DNA from: an uncultured bacterium
GTDB taxonomy: Bacteria > Cyanobacteriota > Vampirovibrionia > Gastranaerophilales > Gastranaerophilaceae
Direction of reading: 5' to 3'
DNA: 48,492 nucleotides
Assembly (NCBI GenBank): GCA_902760645.1
Contig: CACWHC010000011.1
Span: forward strand, 1-48,492
Shown here: piece by piece, positions 1 through 6,922 of the stretch
How the letters are laid out: each line of letters begins with the position of its first letter
Position numbering within the stretch: position 1 is the first letter of the stretch
Made by a program: the position numbers and the translations under genes
The notes under the pieces: model-generated
Database searches by the model: none
Told to the model about the DNA's origin: nothing
What the model saw: only the letters and a program-made list of their open reading frames with translations

Positions 1-44
1 GAGATTTTTTCAGCTTTGTCATCCGAATTTTCAGCATTTTTCAT
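1..44 (-). CDS. N-terminus of an unidentified protein (partial)
   Basis: Only the first 14 codons lie inside the window (MKNAENSDDKAEKI), so no function can be given. The start is well supported: an AAGGAGG ribosome binding site sits just upstream on the minus strand at about 50-57. The upstream leader is the 72-bp repeat that recurs at 2110-2180, where the equivalent start codon opens only a three-codon frame (MLT, stop). The charged, small-residue N-terminus shows no signal peptide or recognisable motif. Confidence 0.55.
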   Translation of the reverse strand, partial: MKNAENSDDKAEKI

Positions 45-114
45 TTTAACCTCCTTTTTTATAATTCTGAACACTGAAAACTGCTGTTTTAAGCAGTATT
101 AATAAAGGTGAATT
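43..114. repeat. Direct repeat A, copy 1 (leader with hairpin)
   Basis: This 72-bp segment matches 2110-2180 except for a one-base difference in a T run and a two-base change. The last 44 bp are identical. It carries, in minus orientation, the 3' end of a small reading frame, a 6-bp hairpin (ACTGCT/AGCAGT) and an AAGGAGG ribosome binding site. The two copies bracket the lysozyme-LprI segment. Confidence 0.85.
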
Positions 115-182
115 TCCCACCTTTTAAATTTGTTTTATTACAAGACACAATGACGAAAATACACAGTCAGTCTTAAAATATT

Positions 183-1544
183 TTAATTTTTTGGGGCAGA
201 ACGATAATAACTTTTGACATGTGTTCCGTCACCTCTTGTGTAGGCACTTACATAAACAACTCCGCCATGGGATGAAATTCGTTTCATATCATTTTCTGTT
301 GGGATACCAACACTATTTCTCTGTACTTCTATCGCATGACGGTGATGATTATATTCCGCAGGTGTCATTCCATTCCGCAGGTGTCATTCCGTTTATTTCT
401 TCTTTTGTATACAATTTATCAGTCTTAGTTATTGGATTTGTGTATCCTTTAAACTTATCCGCATCAGATTTGGCTTTTAAATCTTAATGTCGTTCAAATA
501 TATCGGGATATTCTCTATTGGTTTTATTTTTAGCCACATTACGGATAAATTCATTCATCTTCTCTGATGAGTTCTTAGAATTTTCGTTTTCAAAATTTTC
601 ATCATTTATTGCTGTTGCATAACCTGTAATAACAGGCTCAAACGATTCTTTGTAAGTATCATCGTTTTTTGGAGTAATTTTAACAGAATCCGGTTCAGCC
701 ATTGGAATATCTTTAAAAAAATCTGAATACTCTGTGTAAATCGGCACCTCAGATTTTTCATTATTATCCGTATTATTTCTATTTATATTATATTTGTCAC
801 TTGATTCTGTCTGGTTATCTTGGTAATTTTTTTGAACATAATATTCATTATAATTATTTTCAATTTGTTCTAATCCATTTATATAATCATATTCACTAAT
901 GGTTGCCTTTATCAAACCAGAACCAATTTCCGATAAATCAATATTATCTTTAGGAATAGTTAAAACAATATCTGGTAAATTTTTAGAAATATCATTATTA
1001 ACGCTATTACTCGATTTACCATAAAAATTCTCTTTGTTAATTAAATCGTTTTCATTTTTTATTTGAGCTACCTTGTTTGTAAAAACACCTAAACGAATAT
1101 TTTTTCTCAAATTGTTCACTCTGTTATTCCAACCAACATAAAACCTTTCTTGTGTTGAATCACTGGCAACAATACTGTCATAACTTTTTGTCTAATATTT
1201 AAAAACTTATTGATATCATTACCACTCTTTACATAATACTGTTTAGCTCTAGCTGGTCCATGAAGAACAGCCGTATCAAACAAAAGAACTGCCATGTCAA
1301 CATCATTTACATCATCAGCACCAGAAGTTTTCCAATATTCTTCATAATATAGGTCTATAGCCTCATCTTTATTTATGTTTTTTACATCATTTAATGGTAA
1401 TCCTTTTTTCTTTCGCCAACTATTATAGGTAGCTTGTGTAACCCCCATATTAGTTGGTCCACCTTTATCATATTTATCATTGTTATAACCACCTTCTGAT
1501 GGAAATAAAAAATCTAGTGCAACTTTAAAGTTTTCTTTTGACAC
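183..1544 (-). pseudogene. GH108-type muramidase with C-terminal extension, broken by three lesions
   Basis: The N-terminal part (GTG at 1544, RBS AAGGAGG six bases upstream) matches glycoside hydrolase family 108 muramidases. It has the SEGGYNND motif with the probable catalytic Glu, GGPTNMGVT, and a DTAVLHGP segment. Around 1184-1188 an A5 run has lost one base; in the other frame the family's C-terminal signature continues as FYVGWNNRVNN into the long frame ending at 484. That frame then meets TAA at 484-486, and the same frame continues beyond it (DLKAKSDADKFKGY). A perfect 19-bp tandem duplication at 353-390 shifts the frame again before the end at 183, where the tail reads VYVSAYTRGDGTHVKSYYR. 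Adding one A and removing 19 bp gives exactly 448 codons, so one ancestral gene of about 447 residues is the simplest reading. The start codon seen near 1119 is internal. The extension between muramidase and tail is Asn-rich and unrecognised. Enzyme role: peptidoglycan cleavage in phage lysis or as an effector. Confidence 0.85.
353..390. repeat. 19-bp perfect tandem duplication inside the pseudogene
   Basis: The unit ATTCCGCAGGTGTCATTCC occurs twice head to tail (353-371 and 372-390). Nineteen is not a multiple of three, so it shifts the reading frame of the muramidase gene. Removing one unit joins EEINGMTPAE to YNHHRHAIEVQ. Confidence 0.95.
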
Positions 1545-1606
1545 AATATTCCTCCTTACTAATTCCAATAAAAAACCTCAAAAACTAATAAACAAGAAAT
1601 AATCTA

Positions 1607-2068
1607 CTAATTATTTAAACCTCTATAGTAATTTTTTAACATTAACGCACGTTGTTTTGTTAACTCATATATATAACCAATAGCAAACGTTGTATGAATA
1701 TCACCATCTGATTCTGATATAGCAGTATTTAAAAAATCTTTTTCTTTTTGATAATAAAACAACCAAGCATTTTGTGCTATTCTAAAACTATTTAACTCGG
1801 AAACCGGCAACGTATTTTCAATAGCAAAAACATTTTCCTTAATTACATTTAACCACGATTCGGTTGCGACATTGGTACAACTATTCATGCCTGATGTCAT
1901 AAAATTTTCGGCATTACAAACTTGCAATTTCTTATCTATATCAGAATATTCTCCGTTTGCAATTGCATTATGATTATTGCTGAATTGTGCATTTTTAAAT
2001 ATTAAAAAGCTACATAAAGCAAAAAGCAAAACTATTACTACAAATTGAATTATAATTAATTTTTTCAT
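1607..2068 (-). CDS. LprI/DUF1311-like envelope protein (possible lysozyme inhibitor)
   Basis: The 153-aa protein has an N-terminal membrane anchor or uncleaved signal (residues 1-25, KKLIIIQFVVIVLLFALC) and a periplasmic domain. The domain follows the DUF1311/LprI pattern: CNAENFMTSGMNSCTNVA, then regularly spaced Trp and Leu, an AQNAWLFYY segment and a final LTKQRALMLKNYY helix. Some members of this family (mycobacterial LprI) inhibit lysozymes; others are of unknown function. It lies directly upstream of the broken muramidase, 62 bp from its start, in the same orientation, so an enzyme-inhibitor pair is a natural inference. No clear ribosome binding site precedes the ATG. Family assignment is moderately sure; the inhibitory role is inference. 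Confidence 0.7.
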   Translation of the reverse strand: MKKLIIIQFVVIVLLFALCSFLIFKNAQFSNNHNAIANGEYSDIDKKLQVCNAENFMTSGMNSCTNVATESWLNVIKENVFAIENTLPVSELNSFRIAQNAWLFYYQKEKDFLNTAISESDGDIHTTFAIGYIYELTKQRALMLKNYYRGLNN

Positions 2069-2109
2069 AGATTAATTCTAGCTTATAATCAAAATTTTAT
2101 CAAGTTAAC

Positions 2110-2180
2110 ATTTTAACCTCCTTTTTATAATTCAAAACACTGAAAACTGCTGTTTTAAGCAGTATTAATAAAGGTGAATT
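2110..2180. repeat. Direct repeat A, copy 2
   Basis: This is the second copy of the 72-bp segment at 43-114. In minus orientation it still has the hairpin and the AAGGAGG site, but the following ATG opens only Met-Leu-Thr before a stop. The gene that followed this leader is therefore missing here and continues at copy 1. Confidence 0.85.
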
Positions 2181-2259
2181 CAGTATATTTATCAAATTCT
2201 TCCTGCATTTTCCTTGAAAATTCAATCTCTTCAATTAAATCAAAATTAATATTTGGCAT
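2155..2259 (-). CDS. 34-aa acidic small protein, unidentified
   Basis: A short frame starts at ATG 2259 behind a strong RBS (AAGGAGG, 2267-2273) and encodes MPNINFDLIEEIEFSRKMQEE and a short tail ending in FINTA. It is acidic and probably helical. Its stop codon lies inside the hairpin of repeat A, and its last codons are the part duplicated at 43-114. That suggests an original order of small gene, hairpin, then the gene starting at 44, later interrupted. Reality as a gene rests mainly on the RBS. Confidence 0.4.
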   Translation of the reverse strand: MPNINFDLIEEIEFSRKMQEEFDKYTEFTFINTA

Positions 2260-2287
2260 AATAACCTCCTTATGTTAAAATTCAACT

Positions 2288-2680
2288 ATGAAAAAATTTA
2301 ATTTAAGTAAATATCACACACTAAATTATTTGGCGTGGTTTTCAATTATATCCAATCTTTTATTTATACTTTTTCTTGTTTTAGAAATATTAAAAATTAA
2401 AAATAGCATAACGATTTTTGAAATAGCTTATAGTGTATTAAATGTAGCTATTTATCAAACAATTAATCTTTTTGTTATTTGCATTATGATTATTTCTACA
2501 TTTATAGAATTAATATTGAGAAAGTATAATAAGATAACAACATATAATGCATTGGAATTGAAAAAACTTTTTCGCTATATATTACTTTGTCTTGCTTTAT
2601 TTTTAATAGTTATTGATATTTTTATATTAAATTTTGCAATAAAATTTTATCAATTCATTTACCTGAAACTTGGGCTATAG
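2288..2680 (+). CDS. Small integral membrane protein, unidentified
   Basis: The 130-aa product is strongly hydrophobic, with three likely membrane spans (about residues 14-37, 52-74 and 93-118) and short polar linkers. I recognise no family. It runs divergently from the 34-aa gene with only 28 bp between the starts and has no visible ribosome binding site, so the start is uncertain. It is followed by a 10-bp hairpin at 2703-2726. Base composition is even more AT-rich than the core genes further on, in keeping with the accessory character of this end of the window. Confidence 0.5.
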   Translation: MKKFNLSKYHTLNYLAWFSIISNLLFILFLVLEILKIKNSITIFEIAYSVLNVAIYQTINLFVICIMIISTFIELILRKYNKITTYNALELKKLFRYILLCLALFLIVIDIFILNFAIKFYQFIYLKLGL

Positions 2681-2702
2681 ATATTAAAAGACAAAAGAAA
2701 CA

Positions 2703-2726
2703 GGAACCTGCATTTTTGCAGGTTCC
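2703..2726. terminator. Hairpin after the 130-aa membrane protein gene
   Basis: GGAACCTGCA and TGCAGGTTCC form a perfect 10-bp stem with a TTTT loop. There is no U tract on the plus side; on the minus side the stem is followed by a T-rich stretch, so it may act better in that direction. Confidence 0.55.
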
Positions 2727-2850
2727 GTTGTGAGTATGCACACAGATAATTGTCTAATTCAAGAAGCATACTGAAGGGAATTAAATGAACAAACATTGAT
2801 AATTGTCGGGACTAATAAGAATTACAATAAGGCAATAATACCATTGCGTT

Positions 2851-2900
2851 CTTATTAAGTTTATTCTTATCTATTTCCTTAACTCTTTTAATTTTTCTTT
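2851..2900. repeat. Direct repeat B, copy 2 (remnant of a duplicated gene junction)
   Basis: These 50 bp match 3411-3460 at about 46 positions. In minus orientation the segment holds the codons for KEKLKELRK, a stop, and then IDKNKLNKN, mirroring the junction at 3411-3460 (KEKLKELWK, stop, MEVDKNKLNKN). The frame runs on into a short decayed copy (NAMVLLPYCNSY, stop near 2808). Confidence 0.75.
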
Positions 2901-3440
2901 TATTTTAAAAAATAAATCCATCAGAAAATCAATTGACATATAGTATTCGATTTTTTCGAAATTTATTACGGAGTTTTTGGTAATGTATCCCCAAAATTTA
3001 TATATTAAAAAATATACAGGAAAAACCCAGAAGAAATAATCTTTTACAGCTTCAAGTAAGCTTACATGAGCATATAATTGCTGACCGTATATTTTGCCAA
3101 TACAAAAATAGTATAACCCTATATTGATTAAAAGAATAATTGATATTTTTTCATGTAGTTTTAAATTATTTATCTTTTTAAATATTCCACAAAATATTGC
3201 GGTTATATATATATATATATGGCGAATAATAAATACTAAAACAAGAAACGAAATTAAATCAGCATTTGTTTCTCTAATGTTTTGATTCAAATCTGAACAA
3301 TATAAGATTATATCAATTACAGGAATAGTAATAGGAACAAAAATTCTATGATTATTAAAAATTAAAAATAATAGAACCAAAAGGCAATATGTCAATATTG
3401 CCTTTGTATTCTTATTAAGTTTATTTTTATCTACTTCCAT
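2871..3440 (-). CDS. Four-span membrane protein; candidate immunity protein
   Basis: The 189-aa protein has about four hydrophobic spans (residues 12-30, 33-48, 60-87 and 97-116, with a further hydrophobic stretch at 130-150) and a charged C-terminal tail ending KEKLKELRK. I recognise no family. It overlaps the end of the 364-aa gene (3431-4525) by 10 bp, so the two are translationally coupled. Its last residues copy the last residues of that gene (KEKLKELWK), and a decayed second start of the same type follows its stop. A small multi-span protein tightly coupled to a possible toxin is the usual layout of a bacteriocin immunity gene, but this is inference. Confidence 0.6.
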   Translation of the reverse strand: MEVDKNKLNKNTKAILTYCLLVLLFLIFNNHRIFVPITIPVIDIILYCSDLNQNIRETNADLISFLVLVFIIRHIYIYITAIFCGIFKKINNLKLHEKISIILLINIGLYYFCIGKIYGQQLYAHVSLLEAVKDYFFWVFPVYFLIYKFWGYITKNSVINFEKIEYYMSIDFLMDLFFKIKEKLKELRK

Positions 3441-3460
3441 AATTCTTTTAATTTTTCTTT
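3411..3460. repeat. Direct repeat B, copy 1
   Basis: This copy spans the coupled junction between the 364-aa gene and the 189-aa gene, covering the C-terminal codons KEKLKELWK and the start MEVDKNKLNKN. The partner copy at 2851-2900 lies just after the 189-aa gene, so that gene is flanked by the repeat. Confidence 0.75.
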
Positions 3461-4525
3461 CGGTATGATTATATCATGGATTGTAAAAAAAGGTTTTAAT
3501 TCACCATCTAACATTTTATTTTTACCTGCTATAATTAGCGGAGAATCTTCCTTTGGATTAAAATCATAAGTGTCATACACTTTTACATGTAAATTCTCGT
3601 TTTTATCAATATAACCATTTCTAATATCTACATGTCCTAATGCAAAGTGTAGATTTGATTTTTTGTTATGCCCATAATTTGGGAATCCCATACTGGTACC
3701 TTTTGGATTGTTTAAGATATCATTTTTACTTTCTTTAATTTTCTTTAGAAAATCAGGGTCATTAGCAATTCTTTGAGATGGTTCAGAATAATTTTTAAAG
3801 AAATACCCAGGAATATTGTCCTCATCAAAATCATAGTAGCTGAATTGTTCCATTAATTTTTTCCTTAAATAATCTTTATCAGATGCAACTCTAGGGTCTT
3901 TCCAATTTGTAAGTTTTATGGCATCTTTTGTATAACTTAAATCATTTCTGTTTTCATGTGCCAAATCAAGCATACCGGCAGTATCAGGTCCATATTTATG
4001 TTTAGCATGATCATAAAAATCAGGATTATAATTATCACCAATTAATATTTCAGCAAGTTTCTGTTTGGCAAGATTTTCATATTTCTTTTCAAACTCTTTC
4101 TCATGATTTATATTTCTTGTATACATATCTAGAACATTTTGTATAGGTGAAGCTCCACCTGTAGCTATTCCATCTTGTTTTGACGGTTCTAATTTCAATG
4201 TTACTTTTTCATATATTGGCAATTTTGTTGAATTTAATCTACTTTGAAACCATTGAATATCACTATCTATGTTCATCCGACTGTTGTATTTATCCGCAAT
4301 TCGTTTTAAATCGTTATATAAGCTCATTGCTTTATCGTAAGATTCTTTTATTTCTTTTTCATATTTTTTTGTATTTTCAGTTTTTGTTATATTATAAGTA
4401 TTACTTTTTGAGCATAAATCTTTTAATGCCTTATTATAACTGTTGTTAAATTCTGCTATATGGTTTATATAATTTACTAACCGTTCCATTTCGTAATTTA
4501 TGTATTGAGCATAAGTCATTGTCAT
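3431..4525 (-). CDS. Cytoplasm-made 364-aa protein with a toxin-like C-terminal domain
   Basis: Residues 1-110 are predicted helical and charged (long Lys/Glu-rich helices, no signal peptide). A middle region follows, and the C-terminal 70 residues are beta-rich: SNLHFALGHVDI, LHVKVYDTYDFNP, then FFTIHDIIIPKEKLKELWK. The DTYDFNP core resembles the DxYD segment of colicin M-type lipid II phosphatases, but the His-Arg pair expected six and seven residues later in that family is absent, so the match is weak. The start at 4525 has an AAAGGAAA site. It is the third gene of a minus operon and overlaps the following membrane-protein gene. A contact or lysis toxin is the favoured guess; a phage structural or morphogenetic protein is the alternative. 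Confidence 0.55.
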   Translation of the reverse strand: MTMTYAQYINYEMERLVNYINHIAEFNNSYNKALKDLCSKSNTYNITKTENTKKYEKEIKESYDKAMSLYNDLKRIADKYNSRMNIDSDIQWFQSRLNSTKLPIYEKVTLKLEPSKQDGIATGGASPIQNVLDMYTRNINHEKEFEKKYENLAKQKLAEILIGDNYNPDFYDHAKHKYGPDTAGMLDLAHENRNDLSYTKDAIKLTNWKDPRVASDKDYLRKKLMEQFSYYDFDEDNIPGYFFKNYSEPSQRIANDPDFLKKIKESKNDILNNPKGTSMGFPNYGHNKKSNLHFALGHVDIRNGYIDKNENLHVKVYDTYDFNPKEDSPLIIAGKNKMLDGELKPFFTIHDIIIPKEKLKELWK

Positions 4526-4551
4526 AATTTCGTTTCCTTTCTTATTTATTT

Positions 4552-4986
4552 TTAAGCATGCCCTTTTCCTAAGTTTTTCATTGCATCAAGATAAGCCGTC
4601 CTGATATCCTCGAAATCATTAAGAACGGTTTCCTGTTTGTCTTTCATATCGGTAATATTTTTAGCAACAAAAATCGTATATGTCGGATTATAAAACCCTC
4701 GCATAGCAAGGTCATTTAGCATATCCTTCTGCAATTCCCGGCATTGAGTACACGCAAGTGCAAATTCTTTATATTTTTCACACCATTTATCCAGTACATC
4801 AGTACAAACTCCGATTTTTACGGCAAATTTTTCAAATGTCGGTAGCGGATTAGGTTTTTCAACACTTTTAACTTTTTCCCCGTTTTTATCGGTTGTTACT
4901 TCGTATTTTTCAACAGTATGCGGCACACTAAAAAATTCAACAATCAATTTACAATATTCCTTTTTATATTTTATTTCTTTAGCCAT
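4552..4986 (-). CDS. Terminase small subunit-like DNA-packaging protein
   Basis: The 144-aa protein follows the layout of P22 gp3-type DNA-packaging proteins. It has an N-terminal helical domain, the helix-turn-helix-like stretch FEKFAVKIGVCTDVLDKWCE with YKEFALACTQCRELQKDML after it, then the conserved FYNPTYTIFVAKNITDMKDK segment. In phages this subunit recognises pac DNA and hands it to the large terminase. No large subunit, portal or capsid gene follows; the next genes in the operon are the 364-aa and 189-aa proteins. It lies 9 bp after the zinc-ribbon gene, with an AAGGG site. Family assignment is fairly sure, but its role without a large subunit is open. Confidence 0.8.
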   Translation of the reverse strand: MAKEIKYKKEYCKLIVEFFSVPHTVEKYEVTTDKNGEKVKSVEKPNPLPTFEKFAVKIGVCTDVLDKWCEKYKEFALACTQCRELQKDMLNDLAMRGFYNPTYTIFVAKNITDMKDKQETVLNDFEDIRTAYLDAMKNLGKGHA

Positions 4987-4995
4987 ATAATACCC

Positions 4996-5388
4996 TTATC
5001 CGTTACTCAGCTTATAAACAACCGTATTTACTTCCCCTAAAATTTCAGCTTCATCATTGAAATTACGCCTCAGCTGAAGATAAACGGGATTACCGTTAGC
5101 ATCCTTCTTTTTAGTAACCTTATAATCCCCGAAATAAAAATTCTGATTAGTTTTAGTACCGCATTTTTCTGAACGAAGCGACCTTATAACTTTTTCAAAA
5201 GCTAATTCCGCATCTTTACCCGAAAGAAATTTACGTCTTTCTTTTCCCATCACAATTCTGAAATCAAGGAATCGGTAAACACCGCAACACGGACAAATCC
5301 CATATTCAATACGTCTGTAAAAGTCCTGCCGATTTGACAGCACACGATAATAGCCGCCTCTAAAATGGCGGTTGCAACATATTAACAT
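4996..5388 (-). CDS. Zinc-ribbon phage-type protein, function unknown
   Basis: The start at 5388 (MLICCNRHFRGGYYRVL) is chosen because GGGAGG lies just upstream; the frame extends further up without an RBS. The 130-aa protein has two cysteine clusters, LICCNRH near the start and YGICPCCGVYRF about 35 residues later, which look like a metal-binding ribbon. The C-terminal half is basic and mixed alpha/beta. It is the first gene of the minus operon with the terminase-like gene and follows a promoter-like sequence at 5477-5504. I recognise no named family. Confidence 0.65.
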   Translation of the reverse strand: MLICCNRHFRGGYYRVLSNRQDFYRRIEYGICPCCGVYRFLDFRIVMGKERRKFLSGKDAELAFEKVIRSLRSEKCGTKTNQNFYFGDYKVTKKKDANGNPVYLQLRRNFNDEAEILGEVNTVVYKLSNG

Positions 5389-5476
5389 AATACCTCCCAC
5401 CCCGTATTGCAAAACTTCAAAACAGAACACTACTTATGGACTTACATCTGTTCTACCGCTTTACCGGGCTATTCTT

Positions 5477-5504
5477 ATTATAACTCTTTGTACGCATTTG
5501 TCAT
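5477..5504 (-). promoter_or_regulatory. Sigma70-like promoter for the zinc-ribbon/terminase operon
   Basis: On the minus strand ATGACA (5499-5504) and TATAAT (5477-5482) are separated by 16 bp. The rest of the gene-free stretch 5389-5746 shows only a 14-bp palindrome (GCAAAAATTTTTGC, 5620-5633) and AT-rich sequence. Confidence 0.5.
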
Positions 5505-5746
5505 TACTTTTTGAGATTATAATTACATTTCGTAGTGTTATTTTTTGTTAAGTTCGCCGTTTTAATTACCCTGCAAGATTTTTCAGGATTTTTAAATCTC
5601 GATTTTGCAACGGTTTTTGGCAAAAATTTTTGCAAATTTATCGATAATCCGATAAAATAAATGCAAGAATGTTACTTTGAATTATTTTTTATAGTTCATG
5701 GAATTAAGATAATACGAATATATAGTTGGGGAAAGAGAAAGATTTT

Positions 5747-6040
5747 ATGATTAAAAACTTTAATATTTTATTTTCTGATACGAAAAACTTTATGATGAAC
5801 GAAGTCAACAGAGTTTTTGTACTGGTAATAGCAATGTTTATTGTCTTTGGAATATTTCTGCATTTCGAAATCACCAGCTTAAAAAAACAAAGCCGGGAAA
5901 ATACTGCAGAGCTTCTTGACCTGATTAACAAAACAAATAAAAAAATAGAACACAGATATTTCAATACTACAAAAAGCCTTGAAGAAATACACAAGGTCAA
6001 AATTGACACCAAAACCGGTGAAATAAAAGCATACAACTAA
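5747..6040 (+). CDS. Single-span membrane protein with coiled coil, unidentified
   Basis: The ATG at 5747 is preferred to an upstream TTG because of the GAAAGAGAAAG stretch before it. The 97-aa product has one clear membrane span (about residues 23-43, VFVLVIAMFIVFGIFLHF) followed by a polar, probably coiled-coil region (ITSLKKQSRENTAELLDLINK). The layout resembles small phage or bacteriocin accessory proteins, but no family is recognised. It converges on the repressor gene, and the two stop codons overlap. Confidence 0.55.
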   Translation: MIKNFNILFSDTKNFMMNEVNRVFVLVIAMFIVFGIFLHFEITSLKKQSRENTAELLDLINKTNKKIEHRYFNTTKSLEEIHKVKIDTKTGEIKAYN

Positions 6041-6507
6041 TCGCCATATAAAAGGTAGTCTACAGAAACCTTAAAATTTTGTTTTATTCTGTTCAATATT
6101 TCCAAATCGGGCATTTTGGAAGCTGCAACAAGAGAAATATACTGGCGTTCCGTAACACAAAGAAGTGTAGCCATTTCTCTGTCCAAAAAATTATGCTGAG
6201 CCTGCAATTTTGAAAGACGTTTTCCAAAACCGCTCAGTTTTTCCTCAATAGTTATATCATTCTGCCTGACACCGGAATTTGCTTCAGGATTATAAAACAT
6301 ATTGCCCTGTCCTGAATACAACCAATATGCATTAACTCTACACTGCATAACCAAAGCTTTAATTAACCTGCCTGAAGGTTTCTGTTCGCCTGTTTCATAT
6401 CTTAAATATGTAGGCTGAGGAATATTAAGCTTCTTGGCAAATGAATATCCACTTAATCCGAAAAATTTTCTAACTTCTATTAAACGTTCTAAAAAATCAT
6501 TATTCAT
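6037..6507 (-). CDS. Cro/CI-type helix-turn-helix repressor
   Basis: The 156-aa protein has an N-terminal XRE-family HTH (residues 5-60: IEVRKFFGLSGYSFAKKLN, then QPTYLRYETGEQKPS). A second HTH-like region follows at about residues 95-150 (LDREMATLLCVTERQYISL, ending VSVDYLLYGD). It lacks a LexA/CI-type peptidase domain. It is divergent from two small HTH genes across 210 bp containing repeated TTTGGTA motifs and a dyad, the usual layout of a lysogeny-type switch. Likely role: DNA-binding repressor of the accessory region, probably autoregulated. Confidence 0.8.
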   Translation of the reverse strand: MNNDFLERLIEVRKFFGLSGYSFAKKLNIPQPTYLRYETGEQKPSGRLIKALVMQCRVNAYWLYSGQGNMFYNPEANSGVRQNDITIEEKLSGFGKRLSKLQAQHNFLDREMATLLCVTERQYISLVAASKMPDLEILNRIKQNFKVSVDYLLYGD

Positions 6508-6549
6508 TTTGGTATTGCATTTTTATTCGCTTTGGTATATATTTGGTAA
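6508..6549. promoter_or_regulatory. Three TTTGGTA repeats, candidate operator
   Basis: TTTGGTAT at 6508-6515, TTTGGTAT at 6531-6538 and TTTGGTAA at 6542-6549 lie immediately upstream of the repressor start. Spacing of 23 and 11 bp is close to whole helical turns, so binding on one DNA face is possible. Confidence 0.45.
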
Positions 6550-6574
6550 TATAATTTGCGGATAAAAAAGACTT

Positions 6575-6600
6575 CAATTATCTACTCACATTGATAATTG
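6575..6600. promoter_or_regulatory. Dyad CAATTATC-N10-GATAATTG, candidate operator
   Basis: A perfect 8-bp inverted repeat separated by 10 bp sits midway between the divergent regulator genes, a typical position for a dimeric repressor site. Confidence 0.45.
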
Positions 6601-6717
6601 TAGCCTAAAATGAATAAACTGGCAAGTCATGCATTGCAAATATATTGCAACAATTTCAGTGCTATACTTACCCTGTTTCAAACTATCCGCTTAACCGGAT
6701 TAAGGAGGAAGAATTAA

Positions 6718-6909
6718 ATGGGATTAAAAAAATTATCAGAACGGGAAAGCACTATACTTAGTATGAAAATGAGAGGGATGGGAGATAAAGAAGTAGCAGA
6801 AAGTCTTGAAATAAGTTATTGGACCGTACGAAGCTATTTAAGCCGATTAAAAGAAAAATTTGAATGTCAAACGACATTACAGGTTATTGCTAAAAGCAGA
6901 GAAATATAA
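6718..6909 (+). CDS. Stand-alone LuxR/GerE-type helix-turn-helix protein
   Basis: The 63-aa protein is almost only a GerE domain: LSERESTILSMKMRGMGDKEVAESLEISYWTVRSYLSRLKEKF has the typical order (LSxRExxIL, G, KEVAExLxIS, TVRxYLxRLKxKF). There is no receiver or ligand-binding domain, as in GerE itself. The RBS is a full AAGGAGG. It faces the repressor gene and is 13 bp upstream of the next gene, so the pair is likely one transcript. Role: small transcription factor for the accessory region. Confidence 0.75.
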   Translation: MGLKKLSERESTILSMKMRGMGDKEVAESLEISYWTVRSYLSRLKEKFECQTTLQVIAKSREI

Positions 6910-6922
6910 GGAGTAACTGAAC

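Noticed and set aside
221-487. Plus-strand open frame of 88 codons
   Set aside because: It lies opposite the muramidase pseudogene, has no RBS and no recognisable product; the minus-strand reading is supported by motif continuity.
484-1119. Separate 211-aa gene starting at GTG 1119
   Set aside because: Upstream of the GTG the same frame continues the GH108 C-terminus (YVGWNNRV), so the start is internal to one broken gene.
5704-6036. Minus-strand frame of 110 codons rich in Ser/Ile/Phe
   Set aside because: Antisense shadow of the single-span protein gene at 5747-6040, which has the better RBS and an organised sequence.
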